64,000 bases of DNA. Source: Massilia rhizosphaerae. GTDB taxonomy: Bacteria; Pseudomonadota; Gammaproteobacteria; Burkholderiales; Burkholderiaceae_D. The notes beneath the pieces are model-generated. The model was not told the origin of the DNA. It saw only the letters and a program-made list of their open reading frames with translations, and did no database searches. How positions within the stretch are numbered: the stretch's first letter is position 1; each line of letters opens with the position of its first letter. Below are positions 1-8,630 of this stretch, piece after piece. The stretch is from the NCBI RefSeq assembly GCF_016093545.1, contig NZ_JADKYX010000001.1, positions 248,001 through 312,000 on the forward strand, in the 5' to 3' direction. The translations under genes were made by a program, and so were the position numbers.

Positions 1-1
1 C

Positions 2-274
2 AAGGCCGCCGGCTTCGACCACCTCGGGCCGAGCGGCGCGACGCCGGAGGGCGTCCGGATGCCGACGTCGCACCTGCACACGGACGAATACGTGGTGCTC
101 CGCCACGAGCAGACCGGCAAGCCGGTCCCGAACCAACGCTACCAGGCGACGTTCGAAGACGGCCGCACCGTCACCGGACGCACCGACGCGGAAGGCCGCA
201 CCTCGTTGCTGATCGGCGAAATGATCGGCGGCGTGGCGATGACCTTCCTCCCCGACGACGACACCGCCCGCTGA
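2..274 (+). CDS. C-terminal end of a probable VgrG (T6SS spike), partial
   Basis: The reading frame is open from the left edge, so only the last 90 residues are seen. The tail has the form D-E-Y-V-V-L then T-G-K-P-V-P-N and F-E-D-G-R-T-V-T-G-R-T-D-A-E-G-R-T. This small beta-rich 'DG..G.TDA.GRT' module is common at the C-terminus of T6SS VgrG proteins, where it helps carry the effector encoded next door. The next gene, 32 nt downstream, is a lipase-like effector followed by immunity genes, which fits a vgrG-effector-immunity order. The spike domains themselves lie outside the window, so a PAAR or other carrier protein cannot be excluded. Confidence 0.5.
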   Translation, partial: KAAGFDHLGPSGATPEGVRMPTSHLHTDEYVVLRHEQTGKPVPNQRYQATFEDGRTVTGRTDAEGRTSLLIGEMIGGVAMTFLPDDDTAR

Positions 275-306
275 CCCGGGCCCGAACCCTTGACCACGGA
301 GCGCGC

Positions 307-1974
307 ATGCCAGACCCGACCCGCCCCTTGCCGAACCTCGTCCCGCAGCCGGACGGCAGCTGGACCGGCCGAACCGTCCTGACACCGACCTCGTTCACGA
401 CGCGCGGCTTGTTCACGCTGCCGTCGTCGAAGGTCATTCCGGTTATTGTCGTGCCGGGCATCATGGGGACGAATTTGAGGGCGGCGACCAGTCCGGCGAA
501 GAGGGCGAATGAGGTGCTCAGTCCAGGAGAACCGGCGTGGCGGGCGCCGAATGGGACGTTCGAGGGGCTGAATACGGCGCGCCGTTGGAGGAGAATCGAT
601 CCATATCGACGTGAAAATATTCTGGATCCGGGCACACTTGAAGTCGACAACCGTGGCGACATCCATTTGCCGCTGGAGGCGCGCAACTATGGCACGACCG
701 AGGCGGAGGTGCGCCAGCGCTGGTGGGGCGAGGTTCATTGGGACTCTTATGGTGCCTTGCTGTATGGCCTGCATGTCGGCCTCAATCATACCTTTGAGAT
801 GGATCCACTCGATAATGTGCGCGTGATATGCAGTCACTGGAAAGCCGTAATGGAATGTGATCCAGTGAAGTGGGGAGTGCGCAATATCGACAAACTTACC
901 GAACCTGAACTGGAGAAGTACGCAGGCTATTACTATCCGGTTTATGCCTGTGGTTACAACTGGTTGGATTCCTGCGAGGACTCGGCCAGGTGGCTGCGTC
1001 AGCGCATTGAACGCATTATGGCGTTCTGGACTGAGCGCAAGCGCGAATGCAAGCAAGTGATTCTGGTGACTCATTCGATGGGTGGGTTGGTCGCGCGCGC
1101 ATGTGCAAAACAGATTCCGCACCGCATCTTAGGGGTCATTCACGGCGCGATGCCGGCCCTCGGAGCGCCGGTTTGTTACCGACGTATTGCCTGCGGAACT
1201 GAGAAATGGAGCCCAAGTAATAGCGATGTCGATAATGTGAAGGCTGGCTATGTGGCCGAAATTTTGGGTGAAATGCCGAAAGATACTATGGCCGTGATGG
1301 CAACATCGCCAGGCGCCTTGCAATTGTTGCCCAACCATCTGTATCCGCAGCCCTGGTTGCACATTTCTCTGGTGAGTCGGATCAATAACAAAGACGTACC
1401 ACGTGATGTCGTGCATTTACCGGTCGGCAACCCGTACGACATGTATCGGGATTTGGACGCCTGGTATCGGTTGGTCGACCCAGATTTGGTGGATCCCGCG
1501 CGCAGATACAAGGGCAAATCGGGCGCTCGCGGAGCCACATGGAAGGCGATTAGTAGCGCTGAAAAATTTCATCGTGAGACGTTGGGCACGTATTACCACC
1601 CTAACACATATGCTTTCTACGGCGCCGATCCCGCGCACATGTCTTTCGGAGCGGTTCGATGGGTGGCACGTGATCCGGTTGCCGGTGCAGTTTTTACAGA
1701 ATCAAATTTGCGCAGCGCCGTTGGCATTGGCTACGACTCCACGGGAGGGCGGCGCGTGCGGGTCGAGGGGCGCACCAATCTTCACTTCGTCCCTGCTCGT
1801 CAAGACGTGGCTGGGGACGGTACCGTTCCGCACCAGTCTGGCGCCGGGCCACGCGGAAAAGTCGGTCAGTTATTCGATGTTCGTGGTTTCGACCACCAGG
1901 GCGCGTTCAATAATGACGCGGTCCTGTTGCTGACTCATCATCTTATCGTCAAGCTCGTTCAAAAGCTGCCATGA
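307..1974 (+). CDS. T6SS lipase effector, Tle4-like (alpha/beta hydrolase)
   Basis: 555 aa without a signal peptide, as expected for a type VI cargo. The fold is a PGAP1/LCAT-like lipase. An oxyanion-loop segment VVPGIMGTN lies at residues 48-56, and the nucleophile elbow T-H-S-M-G-G puts the catalytic Ser at 257. The probable acid is Asp504 in GDGTVP and the probable base is His530 in GFDHQGAF. Such enzymes hydrolyse membrane phospholipids of competing bacteria. Identification as Tle4 rests mainly on the three following genes, which look like Tli4 immunity proteins, and on the probable VgrG end just upstream. The start ATG at 307 follows the upstream stop by 32 nt. The stop overlaps the next start (ATGA). 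Base composition is less GC-rich than the housekeeping genes, typical of an exchangeable effector cassette. Confidence 0.75.
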   Translation: MPDPTRPLPNLVPQPDGSWTGRTVLTPTSFTTRGLFTLPSSKVIPVIVVPGIMGTNLRAATSPAKRANEVLSPGEPAWRAPNGTFEGLNTARRWRRIDPYRRENILDPGTLEVDNRGDIHLPLEARNYGTTEAEVRQRWWGEVHWDSYGALLYGLHVGLNHTFEMDPLDNVRVICSHWKAVMECDPVKWGVRNIDKLTEPELEKYAGYYYPVYACGYNWLDSCEDSARWLRQRIERIMAFWTERKRECKQVILVTHSMGGLVARACAKQIPHRILGVIHGAMPALGAPVCYRRIACGTEKWSPSNSDVDNVKAGYVAEILGEMPKDTMAVMATSPGALQLLPNHLYPQPWLHISLVSRINNKDVPRDVVHLPVGNPYDMYRDLDAWYRLVDPDLVDPARRYKGKSGARGATWKAISSAEKFHRETLGTYYHPNTYAFYGADPAHMSFGAVRWVARDPVAGAVFTESNLRSAVGIGYDSTGGRRVRVEGRTNLHFVPARQDVAGDGTVPHQSGAGPRGKVGQLFDVRGFDHQGAFNNDAVLLLTHHLIVKLVQKLP

Positions 1975-3236
1975 AAGGGACGATGACACATGGGCGGAAA
2001 AAACTGGCGGTCCTGCTGTTTGCAGCGGGCTTTGTCGCTGCATGGGCGGCAGGGCAACTACGACGTTCGCGTGACAGGGCCATGGTGACCAATATGATGG
2101 GGCAGAAGCAAACGGTATGCGTCGGTCGGTTTTTGGTTGACTTGCCTACGGCGACGGAGTTCAGCCTGTCGGGCGAACGGATTGCCGGCTTTGAAATTGA
2201 CACGGTCGAGGAGAGCAAAGCTGCGTTCACGGACCGCGTGGCAGCTCGCGAAGCTGAGATCAGGGCACATGACGCAACTGACGACCGTACCGGCGAAGGC
2301 GGGATGATAGACGCTCATAACTTACCTGTTCCGAGTCTTTTCGGACGCTCGTTTATCTATGGGCGCAGCCGAGGTTACCTAATGGACGGCGACCGACGCA
2401 TTGATATGGAGTCGGTATCGGTCGAATCCCATGCGCACTTAAAAGGTCTAAGTTTTACGCTTTCGGCGACAAGTGTTCAAGAAGACAGGGTCAAGGAAGC
2501 CGAAGCTTTGTTGGCACGACTACAGGTTCGTGGTGAAAATGAAATTCCTAGTGCGCCGGGCTTCTGTATTTGGCGCGCAGTTTTCGCTGAACCGCTACCT
2601 AAGCACAAATCCGAGTGGATAACGCTGCATGTCGGCCTGCCCGGTCATCCTGACGTCGGGATGGCCTTCGGCAGCGCAGCTAGTGCCAGCACGGATAGTA
2701 CGTTGCTCGAGCGTATCGAACATACTGATGCCGAAGCCAGGATCATTGAGAGGTTAAGAGTGACTAAGCTGCGCTCGGGCAAGCGCAGTATCAATGGTAT
2801 CGATGGCGAGGAAGAGATCGAGCGTGTACGTGAGTTGAACTTCACGACCGGGTACAGTTTCGTGCGGGAGTCGCAAGGGTCCCCAGACGATTTGTCGCAG
2901 CCATATTTGCTGATGAACATGGAAACTGGGACCAATCCACGTCCGGGCGGTAGGCCAGTCAAGTCGAGCTTGGATGAAGACGCAGCGCTTGCGCTGTGGG
3001 ACTACATCACGTTGTCCATCCGACGTCGGCCGACGCGCGTAATCCCAAGTGTTCACGAATCGAAACCGGTGCCGTTTTCTGACCGGGATTTCTTACAATC
3101 GGACAATAATCTGCGTGTGTCAAGCGATGTAATGTCTGATAAACGTGAGTTAGCCGACCGGACAAGGTTCAAGCTGCAAACCACTTGGTCGTTGGCACCC
3201 AATTCCATCGCTAAGCTGGTATCGACGTTGCCATGA
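1971..3236 (+). CDS. T6SS immunity protein, Tli4 family, paralogue 1
   Basis: 421 aa. It starts with a hydrophobic stretch (about residues 10-26, LAVLLFAAGFVAAWAAG) that should act as a signal peptide or membrane anchor. This places the protein in the periplasm, where a Tle4 lipase would be delivered. The core begins with TVCVGRFLVDLP, a hallmark of the Tli4 N-terminal domain, and later contains INGIDGEEEIERVRELNF and RPGGRPVKSSLDEDAAL, both repeated almost word for word in the next two proteins. It overlaps the effector stop by 4 nt (ATGA), so the pair is translationally coupled. A second ATG at 1983 is also possible. The last 60 residues, after the conserved 'ALWDYITLSI' block, are unlike the paralogues. 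Probably neutralises the upstream lipase by binding it. Confidence 0.75.
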   Translation: MKGTMTHGRKKLAVLLFAAGFVAAWAAGQLRRSRDRAMVTNMMGQKQTVCVGRFLVDLPTATEFSLSGERIAGFEIDTVEESKAAFTDRVAAREAEIRAHDATDDRTGEGGMIDAHNLPVPSLFGRSFIYGRSRGYLMDGDRRIDMESVSVESHAHLKGLSFTLSATSVQEDRVKEAEALLARLQVRGENEIPSAPGFCIWRAVFAEPLPKHKSEWITLHVGLPGHPDVGMAFGSAASASTDSTLLERIEHTDAEARIIERLRVTKLRSGKRSINGIDGEEEIERVRELNFTTGYSFVRESQGSPDDLSQPYLLMNMETGTNPRPGGRPVKSSLDEDAALALWDYITLSIRRRPTRVIPSVHESKPVPFSDRDFLQSDNNLRVSSDVMSDKRELADRTRFKLQTTWSLAPNSIAKLVSTLP

Positions 3237-4975
3237 CGCGAACGAGGAAGCGCGGATGGCGTGAGCTTGTTGTCTTGCTCGCAGCTCTCGCCTGTGCGGG
3301 TACCTGGGCCGCCAATCACATTCGCAGCGTACGAGACAGAACCGAGGTGGCAAAAATGACGGAAAAGATGAAAACGGTATGTGTCGGACGCTACCTGATC
3401 GATGTGCCGAATCAGGCCACCGTAGGCTTATCTCGCGAAATGATATCGGGCTTCACGATTGATGCCGTCCAGGAACCGGAGGCAGTCTTCCGTGAGCGCG
3501 TTGCGGAACGTGAAGCGATGATCGGCGCCCGCAAAACAGTGGATTCGGCCCAGCCCGGGGGTATGGTTGAAGCGCGAGATCTGCGCGTGCCGGGGTTGAT
3601 CGGGCGGACATTCATATATGGCAGAGATCGTACATATGGATTTGAAGGAGGTCGGCGCGTTGATGTCGATTGGGTATCGGTAGAGAGCCACGCGCACCTG
3701 GGCGGTCTCAGCTTGACATTGTCAATGAAGTACGCAAGCGAAGACGATGCGAAACTAGCCGAAACTCTACTGGCACAGCTGCGCCTGCGTGACGAGCACG
3801 AGATTCCAACCGTACCGGGTTTTTGCATTGAGCAAGCGATCTTTGTTGAACCGTTGCCCTCACACAGCAACGAGCAAGTCGCGATGTCACTCGGCTTGCC
3901 TGACCACCCTGATTTATCTCTTGTTTTTTTCAGCTTAGCTGGAGGTAAGCCGGCTCCGGGACTGTTGGCACGCACGGCCGAGGTGGATGCCGCCGCCACC
4001 GCGGATGAGCTATTACGTGTGTCGAAGCTTCGTGAAGGCAAACGGAGTGTTAATGGCATCGATGGTGAGGAAGTGTTGGAGCGTGTGCGCGAACTGAATT
4101 TCACCACCGGGTACGGCTTTAACTGGGAAGTGTCCGGCACGGATGACAACCTCTTGCGACCATTTCTCTCCCTGGAGTTGCTTACTGGGAACAGTGAGCG
4201 ACCTGGCGGAAAGCCGGTCGACTCCAGTCTGCACGAGGACGCCGTTCTGGCTCTATGGGACACCATCTCGTCCAGCATCCGCCTACGCAAGGCTGATGCG
4301 CCGCCGTCGAACGATCCGTCATCCGAACCGCCGGGTCCGAAGCTGGGTGCGTTGGCAACTGCCGGAGAAATTTGTCCGCAGTCGGGTTGGTGGAAGTGCC
4401 GCGAAGGCGGCCCCGGCGTGGATGTCCAGGGCGGTTCCGTCCAGTGGATCCGCAAGGGCGACCGCATGCCGCAGGCGCTGCTTCTGCCGCGCCAGACTAT
4501 GTGGCAGAAGTTGCGGGGTCTCCAGCCAAGCATCGAACCTTCACAGCTGACTACCTGGAAGCTGGTCGACAAGCGTCTGCGCCCGCGTACGCCGACTTTG
4601 GTAGCACTCGCCTCGCCTGGGCCGGTCATGGTCATCGCGGACGCGCCGGCCGATGCCGGTCCGGCGGTAGCCCTCGGTACGAATGTGAGAACTGGGGAAG
4701 TGTGCCCGGCGAGCGGCTGGTGGCGCTGCGGGGAGGCGCATGCCCTTGATGGGACGCGCTGGTTCCCGCGCGGTAGTACGCTCCCAGCCGCGACCTTTCA
4801 GATACCAGCGGGCATGTTCGGTCGCTCTGCCGGTCCCGAAGTGATTCAGCGTCGCAGCACGTGGCAACTGATGCGTCTAGCCGAGGCAGAAGGCGTCGCG
4901 CTTCTCGCGGATGCCGGAAAGGAAGGACTGGACGGTGCTGCTCGTCCGGCGGACGGCCCCTCGACGCTCGCGTGA
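3233..4975 (+). CDS. T6SS immunity protein, Tli4 family, paralogue 2 with duplicated C-terminal module
   Basis: 580 aa. Residues 1-360 repeat the Tli4 core of its neighbours: a membrane-anchor N-terminus, KTVCVGRYLIDVP, INGIDGEEVLERVRELNF and PGGKPVDSSLHEDAVLALWD. After a Pro-rich linker there are two copies of an extra module, at about 376-445 and 485-555. Each copy begins G-E-(I/V)-C-P-x-S-G-W-W-(K/R)-C and continues with an aromatic/Gly strand, a R-G/K-G turn and a 'TMWQ/STWQ...' end. This extension is absent from paralogues 1 and 3. Start and preceding stop overlap by 4 nt (ATGA). The core supports an immunity role. The extra modules may bind another partner or the cell wall, but nothing in the sequence decides that. 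Confidence 0.75.
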   Translation: MTRTRKRGWRELVVLLAALACAGTWAANHIRSVRDRTEVAKMTEKMKTVCVGRYLIDVPNQATVGLSREMISGFTIDAVQEPEAVFRERVAEREAMIGARKTVDSAQPGGMVEARDLRVPGLIGRTFIYGRDRTYGFEGGRRVDVDWVSVESHAHLGGLSLTLSMKYASEDDAKLAETLLAQLRLRDEHEIPTVPGFCIEQAIFVEPLPSHSNEQVAMSLGLPDHPDLSLVFFSLAGGKPAPGLLARTAEVDAAATADELLRVSKLREGKRSVNGIDGEEVLERVRELNFTTGYGFNWEVSGTDDNLLRPFLSLELLTGNSERPGGKPVDSSLHEDAVLALWDTISSSIRLRKADAPPSNDPSSEPPGPKLGALATAGEICPQSGWWKCREGGPGVDVQGGSVQWIRKGDRMPQALLLPRQTMWQKLRGLQPSIEPSQLTTWKLVDKRLRPRTPTLVALASPGPVMVIADAPADAGPAVALGTNVRTGEVCPASGWWRCGEAHALDGTRWFPRGSTLPAATFQIPAGMFGRSAGPEVIQRRSTWQLMRLAEAEGVALLADAGKEGLDGAARPADGPSTLA

Positions 4976-5007
4976 GCGGATAGTGCGTTTGGACACCTTC
5001 TGAACGG

Positions 5008-6117
5008 ATGACAGTGATGAGCCAGTCAAGAATGCTCGGATGGCGGTCGACTATCGTACTGTTCGTATCGCTGGCCTGTGCCGGAACCTGGGCTGCTGGC
5101 GAGGTCCGGAGCATACGGGACAGATCCGAGGTGGAGAAAATGACGGAAAAGATGAAGACGATTTGCGTTGGACGTTTTTTGGTCGACGTGCCATCTCAGG
5201 CAGAAGTCAGTCTGTCGCGTGAGATGATGGACGGATTCGACATCGATACCGTCGAAGAAGATGAAGCGTCGTTCCGCAAACGCGTCGCTGCGCGCGAGGC
5301 CGAGATTACGGCGCAAGACGGCATGGTCGCGGCCCGTGATCTGCAGGTGCCCGGCATGATTGGGCGTCTATTCATTCACGGGCGCACACGCAGCTATTCG
5401 ATGGAAGGCAGCCGGCGCGTTGACGACGAGTGGGTATCAGTCGGCGCATACGCGCATTTGGACGGCGTGAGTTTTTCGCTGTCGATGCAGTACGCGGACG
5501 TGCCCGATGGGCGTACAGCGGAAGCCTTGCTGGCACGGCTACGTCTGCGTGGGGAGACCGAAATTCCATCCGTTCCGGGATTTTGTATCGGACGCGCCAT
5601 CTTCACGGACCCGCTGCCTCCTCATAAAACGGAGCATATCGCAATGCATGTTGGGTTCCGGGATCACCCGGATGTGGCCCTCGCATTGGCCAGCCTGCCC
5701 GGCGGCGGCAGGGATCGAAGCCTGCTTGGGCGTTTCGCGGACATGGACACCGAAGCCAGTGCCGACGAGTTGCTGCGTGTGACCAAGCTAAGGATAGGGA
5801 AGCGCCGCATCAATGGCATCAATGGGGAAGAAGTTCTTGAGCGGATCCGCGAGCAAAATTTCGCATCCACGTATGGCTTCACGTGGGAAACGCAGGGCGC
5901 GCGAGGGGACCTGCTGCATCCGTTCTTGTCGCTGGAACTACAAGGCGGAATCAGTCCACGTCCGGGCGGTAAGCCTGTCGAAACCAGCTTGCACGAAGAT
6001 GCCGTGCTGGCGCTGTGGGACCGGATCTCATCGACCATTCGTCCCAGGCCGGTCACGCCAACGAATTATCACCCTCCGCTTGACATGTCCATAGCCGGCA
6101 ACCCCGACCACGCATGA
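5008..6117 (+). CDS. T6SS immunity protein, Tli4 family, paralogue 3
   Basis: 369 aa, consisting of little more than the Tli4 core. It has an N-terminal hydrophobic segment (about residues 12-28), then KTICVGRFLVDVP, INGINGEEVLERIREQNF and PGGKPVETSLHEDAVLALWD. It lacks the long tails of the other two copies. It lies 32 nt after paralogue 2 rather than overlapping it, and two in-frame ATGs (5008, 5017) could serve as start; neither has a strong ribosome site. Three immunity paralogues behind one effector may give protection against variant toxins from relatives. This is inference. The cluster ends here; comEC follows 42 nt later on the same strand. Confidence 0.75.
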   Translation: MTVMSQSRMLGWRSTIVLFVSLACAGTWAAGEVRSIRDRSEVEKMTEKMKTICVGRFLVDVPSQAEVSLSREMMDGFDIDTVEEDEASFRKRVAAREAEITAQDGMVAARDLQVPGMIGRLFIHGRTRSYSMEGSRRVDDEWVSVGAYAHLDGVSFSLSMQYADVPDGRTAEALLARLRLRGETEIPSVPGFCIGRAIFTDPLPPHKTEHIAMHVGFRDHPDVALALASLPGGGRDRSLLGRFADMDTEASADELLRVTKLRIGKRRINGINGEEVLERIREQNFASTYGFTWETQGARGDLLHPFLSLELQGGISPRPGGKPVETSLHEDAVLALWDRISSTIRPRPVTPTNYHPPLDMSIAGNPDHA

Positions 6118-6159
6118 TCTCCCGCCCACCGTAACTCTGCCACCGAGTGACAGTCCACC

Positions 6160-8541
6160 ATGCGCAGCTTCATCCTGGGCTTCGTCACCGGCGTCACCTG
6201 CCTGCAAACCGCCGCAGCGTTGCCATCGACGAACCGGATGGCCGCCTGCGTCGCCGCCGCCATGCTCCTGGTGCTGACCTGCGCCCGCACGCTCCGCCAC
6301 CCGGCGGCGCGGATCGCGGCCGGCGCCGCCGCCGGCCTGCTGGCCGGTTTCGCCTGGGCGGCATTGCTGGCCCAGACCGCGCTGGCCCCATCGCTCGCAC
6401 CGCGCGACGAAGGGCGCGACCTGCAGGTCGTGGGCATCGTCGAGACGCTGCCCTACCGCTTCGAGCAGGGCGTGCGCTTCAACTTTCATGTCGAGCGCAG
6501 CCTCGACGCGGGCGTGCGCGTGCCGCCGCACGTCGCGCTGTCGTGGTATGCGGGCCGGTACGGCGCACGCCAGGCCGTCGGCGACGTCCAGCCGGGCCAG
6601 CGCTGGCAATTGACGGTCCGGCTGCAGCGCCCGCACGGCAACGCGAATCCGGGCGGCTTCGATTACGAGGCCTGGCTGCTGGAGCAGGGTGTGCGCGCCA
6701 CCGGTTATGTCCGCGCCGGCAGCGGCAACGCACTGCGGGACGCGTTCGTGGCCAGTCCCGGCGTCGTCGTCGAGCGCGCGCGGGCGGCGCTGCGCTCGCG
6801 CATCCAGCGCGCGCTCGCGGGACGCACGTACGCCGGCGTCATCGTGGCGCTCGTGATCGGCGACCAGCGCGGCATCGACCAGGCCGACTGGCAGGTGTTC
6901 AACCGCACCGGCATCGGCCACCTCATTTCGATCTCCGGGCTGCACATCACGATGATCGCCGGCCTGGCCGCATGGGCCGCGTCCGCGCTGTGGCGGCGGT
7001 CGTTCTTCACCGATGCGCGCCTGCCGCTGCGGCTGCCCGCACAGAAGGCGGCGGCGCTGGCCGGGGCCACCGTGGCGCTGCTGTACGTGCTGCTGGCCGG
7101 TTTCGGCGTGCCGGCGCAGCGCACGCTGTACATGCTGTCCGTCGTCGCGCTGGCGCTGTGGATGGGGCGACTGGCGGCCGTGTCGCACGTGCTGTGCGCG
7201 GCGCTCGGCGTCGTCGTGCTGCTCGATCCGTGGGCCGTGCTGTGGCCGGGGTTCTGGCTGTCGTTCGGCGCCGTCGCAGTGATCCTGTTCGCGGGACATG
7301 GCCGGGTCGGGCCGGCGCCCTCCGGGCCACGCGGCGCGCTGCTGCTGGCAGGGCGCACGCAATGGGCCGTCACGGCCGGGCTGGTACCGCTGACGCTGCT
7401 GCTGTTCGGCCAGGTGTCCATCGTCAGCCCGCTCGCGAACGCGGTGGCGATCCCGCTCGTCAGCTTCGTCGTGACGCCGCTCGCGCTGGCCGGCAGCCTG
7501 CTGCCCGGGCCGCCGGGCGACTGGCTGCTCCTGCTGGCGCACGGGGCCGTCGCGCTGCTCGCCGCGCTGCTGCGGTTCATGGCCGGCTGGCCCGGCGCCG
7601 TGTGGCGTGCGCCGGCGCCGCAGGCGTGGGTGTTCGTGCTGGGGCTGGGCGGCACGCTGTGGATGCTGATGCCGCGCGGCTGGCCGCACCGCTGGGCCGG
7701 CGCCGCCGCGTTGCTGCCGATGCTGCTGCAGGCGCCCGAGCATCCGCGCGCCGGCGCATTTCGGGTGATGGCGTTCGACGTGGGGCAGGGGATGGCGCTG
7801 CTCGTCGAAACCGCCGGTCACCGGCTGCTGTACGACACGGGCCCCGCGTACGCGCCGGGCGCGAACGCCGGCAGCCGCGTGCTGCTGCCTTACCTGCGGA
7901 TGCGCGGCATCGGTGAGCTCGACGGAATAGTCATCAGCCACAGCGATACCGACCATACCGGCGGCGCGCTGGCCGTGCTGGGCGAGCAGGAAGTAGGCTG
8001 GGTGGCCTCCTCGCTGGCCAAGGGGCATCCGATCGTGCGCGTGGCGCGGCGTCACCTGCATTGCGCAGCCGGTCAGCACTGGGAATGGGACGGCGTGCGC
8101 TTCGAGATGCTGCATCCGGCCGCATCGAGCTACGCGGAGCCTGGCATGAAGGCGAACGCCCGCAGCTGCACGCTGCGCATCACGAACGGCCACACGGCGA
8201 TCCTGTTGGCCGGCGATATCGAGGCGGCGCAGGAAACGCGCCTGGTGCTGGATGGTGCCGAGCGGCTGCGCGCCGACGTCTTGCTGGCGCCGCACCACGG
8301 CAGTGGGACCTCGTCGACCCGGGCATTCCTGCAGGCGGTGCATCCGTCGGTCGGTGTGTTCCAGGTCGGGTGGAGAAATCGCTTCCATCACCCGAAAGCG
8401 GAGGTATATGCGCGCTATGGGGAGTTCGGCATTCGCCGCATACGTACCGACGAGGCGGGTGCTGTGACGCTGGATTTCGGCACGGCGGTCGAAGTCGCGT
8501 CCTGGCGCGCCGATCGGGCACGCTACTGGCACGACCGCTAG
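6160..8541 (+). CDS. comEC: ComEC/Rec2 DNA uptake channel, full length
   Basis: 793 aa, the usual size of ComEC. The order is a short membrane-rich N-terminus, an N-terminal DUF4131-type domain (about 25-190), the multi-helix competence core (about 205-500, with ISISGLHITMIAGLAAW) and a metallo-beta-lactamase-like domain (about 530-770) with the metal motif HSDTDHTGG and LLAPHHGSG. ComEC carries single-stranded DNA through the inner membrane during natural transformation. From 6924 on the gene is repeated at 11685-13302. The first 0.8 kb of the repeat is about 98% identical, the rest much less so. The 3' third of this copy uses slightly less GC-rich codons than the truncated copy, suggesting that it came from another strain. 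Gene integrity itself looks fine. Confidence 0.93.
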   Translation: MRSFILGFVTGVTCLQTAAALPSTNRMAACVAAAMLLVLTCARTLRHPAARIAAGAAAGLLAGFAWAALLAQTALAPSLAPRDEGRDLQVVGIVETLPYRFEQGVRFNFHVERSLDAGVRVPPHVALSWYAGRYGARQAVGDVQPGQRWQLTVRLQRPHGNANPGGFDYEAWLLEQGVRATGYVRAGSGNALRDAFVASPGVVVERARAALRSRIQRALAGRTYAGVIVALVIGDQRGIDQADWQVFNRTGIGHLISISGLHITMIAGLAAWAASALWRRSFFTDARLPLRLPAQKAAALAGATVALLYVLLAGFGVPAQRTLYMLSVVALALWMGRLAAVSHVLCAALGVVVLLDPWAVLWPGFWLSFGAVAVILFAGHGRVGPAPSGPRGALLLAGRTQWAVTAGLVPLTLLLFGQVSIVSPLANAVAIPLVSFVVTPLALAGSLLPGPPGDWLLLLAHGAVALLAALLRFMAGWPGAVWRAPAPQAWVFVLGLGGTLWMLMPRGWPHRWAGAAALLPMLLQAPEHPRAGAFRVMAFDVGQGMALLVETAGHRLLYDTGPAYAPGANAGSRVLLPYLRMRGIGELDGIVISHSDTDHTGGALAVLGEQEVGWVASSLAKGHPIVRVARRHLHCAAGQHWEWDGVRFEMLHPAASSYAEPGMKANARSCTLRITNGHTAILLAGDIEAAQETRLVLDGAERLRADVLLAPHHGSGTSSTRAFLQAVHPSVGVFQVGWRNRFHHPKAEVYARYGEFGIRRIRTDEAGAVTLDFGTAVEVASWRADRARYWHDR
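6924..8541 (+). repeat. Direct repeat unit shared with 11685-13302
   Basis: This part of comEC aligns without any gap to 11685-13302 at a constant offset of 4761 bases. By eye I count about 15 differences in the first 0.8 kb (up to about 7732). Divergence is much higher in the remainder, where the encoded proteins are roughly three-quarters identical. Confidence 0.9.
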
Positions 8542-8630
8542 CCGCAATGTCAAGCAAGTTAACTTTGCTAAAGTTTAATAGTAATATCGCCAAGGTAAAT
8601 TTTGATGACTCAACGGGAAAGCGAAACAGC

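Noticed and set aside
6028..8553. An 841-codon open frame on the - strand opposite comEC, and a 589-codon frame in another + frame
   Set aside because: Both are shadows of comEC in very GC-rich DNA. Their composition is Arg/Ala/Gly/Gln/His-rich with no domains, while the comEC frame has clear motifs.
8547..8630. Upstream ATG start for the zinc-finger membrane protein
   Set aside because: No ribosome site and AT-rich, intergenic-like sequence; the GTG at 8631 has a GGGAAAG in front and directly precedes the zinc motif.
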